Below are positions 15,281 through 17,493 of a DNA stretch of 17,493 bases, piece by piece. Both the position numbers and the translations under genes were made by a program. This DNA is from Desulfobulbaceae bacterium (GTDB taxonomy: Bacteria; Desulfobacterota; Desulfobulbia; Desulfobulbales; Desulfocapsaceae), in assembly GCA_030599175.1 (NCBI GenBank), contig JAUVON010000019.1, positions 1 through 17,493 on the forward strand, written 5' to 3'. Within the stretch, counting starts at the first letter, position 1; each line of letters starts with the position of its first letter. Below the pieces are notes generated by a model. That model searched no databases. It was not told the DNA's origin and was given only the letters and a program-made list of their open reading frames with translations.

Positions 15281-16147
15281 ATGGCGAAAAAAAAAACCGG
15301 ATTAGGGCAGGGCGTAGGCCTTCTCTTTGGCGATGAGGAAGAGAAATATTTCCATTGTGATATTGGTTCCATAGTCCCAAATAAACACCAACCGCGAATC
15401 CATTTTAAAAATGAAGAGTTGAACGGTTTAGCAGATTCTATAAAGGAAAATGGAGTAATTCAACCTCTCATAGTCACAGATACGGATACCAGGGGTATAT
15501 ATGAATTAGTAGCAGGGGAGAGGCGCCTCAGGGCATCTAAGCTTGCAGGCCTTACTCAAGTCCCGGTAGTAGTCAAAGACATAGAAAACAATGATTCCTT
15601 ACTGGAACTTGCACTTATTGAGAACGTGCAGCGTACAGACTTAAACCCAATTGAGGAAGCTCAAGCCTTTAGAAATCTGATTGATAAATTTTCTTACACC
15701 CAGGAAGAAGCTGCTAAAAAGGTCGGGAAACAGCGTCCGACAGTAGCTAACCTGTTGAGATTACTGAAACTTCCAGCACCAATCCAAGGGGATATCATCA
15801 GCGGCGCATTAACTGAAGGGCACGGTAGAGCCCTTATCAAACTAATCGATGATCCCCTGAAAATGCAGGAACTCAGGAACACGATAGTAAAGAATGGTTT
15901 GTCAGTCCGCCAGACCGAGAAGATGATCAGAAAATTAACTACAGCACAGAGTTCAATCAACAAGACTCAGCGATCTGTTGATAACGAGGAGATCCCCGAG
16001 TCTTACAAAAAAGCCCTGACAACTCAACTGACGAATAGATTAAACTCAAAAGTTACTATAAACCAAAATGGTAGTAGGGGTAAAATTGAAGTAGAGTATT
16101 ATTCGCTTGATGACCTGGAAAGACTCATCACTCTTTTAGTACCATAG
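15281..16147 (+). CDS. parB: chromosome partitioning protein ParB (Spo0J)
   Basis: CTP-dependent DNA clamp of 288 residues that loads at parS and spreads along DNA. N-terminal MAKKKTGLGQGVGLLF resembles the ParA-stimulating tail. The CTP-binding motifs are GERRLRA (79-85) and ENVQRTDLNPIEEA (114-127). The helix-turn-helix lies around YTQEEAAKKVGKQRPTVANLLRLL. The C-terminal dimerisation region ends KIEVEYYSLDDLERLITLLV. GGCAAGGG upstream is the Shine-Dalgarno. Two parS sites lie upstream of parA, so the system is complete. Confidence 0.95.
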   Translation: MAKKKTGLGQGVGLLFGDEEEKYFHCDIGSIVPNKHQPRIHFKNEELNGLADSIKENGVIQPLIVTDTDTRGIYELVAGERRLRASKLAGLTQVPVVVKDIENNDSLLELALIENVQRTDLNPIEEAQAFRNLIDKFSYTQEEAAKKVGKQRPTVANLLRLLKLPAPIQGDIISGALTEGHGRALIKLIDDPLKMQELRNTIVKNGLSVRQTEKMIRKLTTAQSSINKTQRSVDNEEIPESYKKALTTQLTNRLNSKVTINQNGSRGKIEVEYYSLDDLERLITLLVP

Positions 16148-16149
16148 AA

Positions 16150-16215
16150 TTTTTTCTGGTTTTCTAGATAGAATTTCGAATATGTCTTTGAGCTGTTTAT
16201 CCAGGTGAAGCTTTA
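16150..16215 (-). repeat. possible decayed structured repeat, copy H
   Basis: On the minus strand, CACCTGGATAA followed by CAAAGACATATTC and AAATTCTAT resembles the middle of copy A (GCCTGGATAA...GAAAGTATATTC). Both ends are unrecognisable. It begins just after the parB stop. Confidence 0.3.
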
Positions 16216-16251
16216 CGAAAACACTGTACCCACTTCAGGTCTAAAAGTTTT

Positions 16252-16379
16252 TTAGTACCTTATTCCTGAACTTCTGTCATAAAAAACTAGAAACCAAGGA
16301 GTATATTTTGAAATTATGTCGTTCCATTTACGTCCAAGGTACTTATCCAGCGAGACTGAAAGTTTTCCGACTAGTCGGG
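16252..16379 (-). repeat. structured intergenic repeat, copy E
   Basis: Full 128-bp copy on the minus strand. It starts CCCGACTAGTCGG at 16379 and ends AGGAATAAGGTACTAA at 16252. AGTACCTT and AAGGTACT form a perfect 8-bp long-range pair. Joined head to tail to copy F. Confidence 0.85.
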
Positions 16380-16511
16380 TTAGTGCCTTACTCCATAAAA
16401 ACTGGTATAAATAACAAGGAAATCTAAAGTGCTATTGAATGCAACGGGTTAATACCAGTTTCAAGGCACTTATCCAGTATAACTAAAAAGTTTACTGACT
16501 TTTTGGGTCAG
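16380..16511 (-). repeat. structured intergenic repeat, copy F
   Basis: The most divergent full copy (about 132 bp, minus strand). Its first hairpin is CTGAC-CCAAAAA-GTCAG instead of CCGA...TCGG, a compensatory replacement. AGTGCCTT and AAGGCACT form a perfect 8-bp pair. Inside it AAACTGGTAT pairs with ATACCAGTTT. Its hairpin end is 17 bp from the SH3b start codon. Confidence 0.8.
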
Positions 16512-16528
16512 CAATTTATTGAGCAATT

Positions 16529-17017
16529 ATGAAAAAGACTCCTTTTAGAATAAGTGTGCGTCTCCATGGATTTCTGCTAATTATAGTTTTTTCTTTTGTG
16601 TTTTCCTTACCTTACGCGGCTATGGCGGAAATGTTGAGTGTTAACGGGAACAAGGTAAATCTGCGAAGCGGGCCTGGTAAAAAATATAATGTTAAGTGGG
16701 AGTATGGCGATGGTTTCCCACTACAGGTTTTAAAGAAAAAAGGGAAGTGGGTTAAGGTAAAGGACTTTGAAGGTGATTCTGGGTGGATTTATCGCAAACT
16801 ATTGCTCAGTAAACCTCAGATGATAGTTAAAGCAAACAGAAACACAGATCAAAAGATTAATATCCGAAAAGAACCAGGAACCGGCAAAAAGATTGTTGGC
16901 AAAGCCTATTACGGCGTCGTTTTTTCAACTATCGAACAAAAATCTGGCTGGGTTAAGGTTGAACATCAGTCAGGCCTGGAGGGGTGGGTCAAGCGAAGTC
17001 TTTTATGGGGATATTGA
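16529..17017 (+). CDS. secreted protein with two bacterial SH3 (SH3b) domains
   Basis: A 162-residue protein with an N-terminal signal peptide: basic MKKTPFRISVRLHG, hydrophobic core LLIIVFSFVFSLPYAAM, likely cleavage after AMA near residue 33. Two SH3b repeats follow. The first, about 36-93, has NLRSGPGKKYNVKW, KKGKWVKV and GWIYRKLL. The second, about 98-162, has NIRKEPGTGKKIVGKA, KSGWVKVEH and GWVKRSLLWGY. SH3b modules usually bind peptidoglycan or other ligands in the periplasm. No catalytic domain is present, so its specific role is unknown. Shine-Dalgarno is weak (GAG seven bases upstream). The upstream 277 bp are repeat-derived. A strong terminator follows at 17096. Confidence 0.85.
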   Translation: MKKTPFRISVRLHGFLLIIVFSFVFSLPYAAMAEMLSVNGNKVNLRSGPGKKYNVKWEYGDGFPLQVLKKKGKWVKVKDFEGDSGWIYRKLLLSKPQMIVKANRNTDQKINIRKEPGTGKKIVGKAYYGVVFSTIEQKSGWVKVEHQSGLEGWVKRSLLWGY

Positions 17018-17095
17018 AAAAAAACTTAAATACGCCTGCAATCACAGGTTCCACAGTACTTTATATTTTGGGGGTTTACACGACTCATAATAAAT

Positions 17096-17132
17096 AAAAG
17101 GGCAGATATTGTTTAGAATATCTGCCCTTTTT
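17096..17132. terminator. bidirectional intrinsic terminator
   Basis: AAAAGGGCAGATATT pairs perfectly with AATATCTGCCCTTTT around loop GTTTAG, a 15-bp stem with T tracts in both directions. It can end the SH3b gene on the plus strand and the tRNA-Ser (GCT) transcript on the minus strand. Confidence 0.9.
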
Positions 17133-17139
17133 ATCTTTG

Positions 17140-17231
<92 letters not shown>

Positions 17232-17353
17232 TGAACCCACAAAATCTACATAGTCCTTTTCCAAAATACAATTGCCTCTTAATCATGAACGATTTAGAAT
17301 AATTATATTTTAGCCAGCAATTTTATAACTTTAGCTATATTTATAAAATAGAG

Positions 17354-17439
17354 TGGCGGAGGAAGTAGGATTCGAACCCACGGTACTTTCGTACAACGGT
17401 TTTCAAGACCGCCGCCTTAAACCACTCGGCCATTCCTCC
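17354..17439 (-). tRNA. tRNA-Ser (TGA)
   Basis: On the minus strand acceptor GGAGGAA pairs with TTCCTCC. Anticodon stem GCGGT/ACCGT encloses CTTGAAA with anticodon TGA. The long variable arm has GTAC-GAAA-GTAC. T-loop TTCGAAT is present and CCA is encoded. It lies 122 bp upstream of tRNA-Ser (GCT). The AT-rich spacer between them shows no terminator, so co-transcription is possible. Confidence 0.95.
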
Positions 17440-17448
17440 GAAGTGGTC

Positions 17449-17477
17449 TACTTACCATTTGAAATAAATATTGTCAA
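17449..17477 (-). promoter_or_regulatory. promoter of tRNA-Ser (TGA)
   Basis: Minus strand: perfect TTGACA (17477-17472), 17-base spacer ending TGG, then TAAGTA (17454-17449) as a poor but extended -10. Transcription would start a few bases before the tRNA. Confidence 0.5.
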
Positions 17478-17493
17478 CACTATGGGAAGTCGG

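Larger units (their letters stand above)
16148..16528. other. gene-free region between parB and the SH3b gene
   Basis: The 381 bp consist mainly of two complete minus-strand repeats (E and F) plus the possible remnant H. I see no terminator with a T tract for parB and no clear promoter for the SH3b gene outside the repeats. Confidence 0.6.

Noticed and set aside
9306..16511. Structured repeats as integron attC sites.
   Set aside because: There is no integrase, no cassette genes between copies, and the ends lack the RYYYAAC/GTTRRRY core pair.

Overview
The window looks like a near-origin chromosomal stretch of an anaerobic, Gram-negative bacterium, most likely of the Desulfobacterota (former Deltaproteobacteria, perhaps Desulfobulbales). 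This placement is an inference. It rests on a ferredoxin-linked 2-oxoacid oxidoreductase, GatB-type amidotransferase, an RdgC relative, chromosomal ParA/ParB with consensus parS sites, and small periplasmic SH3b proteins. No 16S rRNA gene is present to settle it.

Layout. Positions 1-5032 read leftward and hold an amino-acid oxidation block: a monofunctional proline dehydrogenase and an ALDH4A1-like glutamate-semialdehyde dehydrogenase (4 bp apart), then korD-korA-korB, with korB cut by the left edge. A divergent GntR/FCD regulator (5302-5976) shares a 392-bp intergenic region with the proline genes, and that region carries GntR-type palindromes. Together these genes could take proline to glutamate and, after deamination, 2-oxoglutarate to succinyl-CoA with reduced ferredoxin. 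Positions 5986-10718, also leftward, hold hemW, radC, gatB, a 182-residue protein of unknown function and a short RdgC-like protein. Positions 10719-11381 contain a 139-bp non-autonomous MITE-like element with IS5-style ends. It is followed by tRNA-Lys and tRNA-Glu with a consensus promoter and a strong terminator. nadB reads leftward to meet them.

Positions 13289-14500 form a 1.2-kb non-coding region upstream of parA-parB with two parS sites. Downstream of parB are a 381-bp non-coding region, a secreted two-SH3b protein, a bidirectional terminator and two tRNA-Ser genes on the minus strand.

The most unusual content is a family of 125-132-bp structured repeats. There are six full copies and several fragments, all intergenic, between 9306 and 16511. 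Each begins with a small hairpin and carries a long-range complementary pair, and both helices show compensatory base changes between copies. Two pairs are joined exactly head to tail. Where the hairpin end of a repeat faces a gene start (gatB, nadB, the SH3b gene), the gene always reads away from the repeat. I do not recognise this family.
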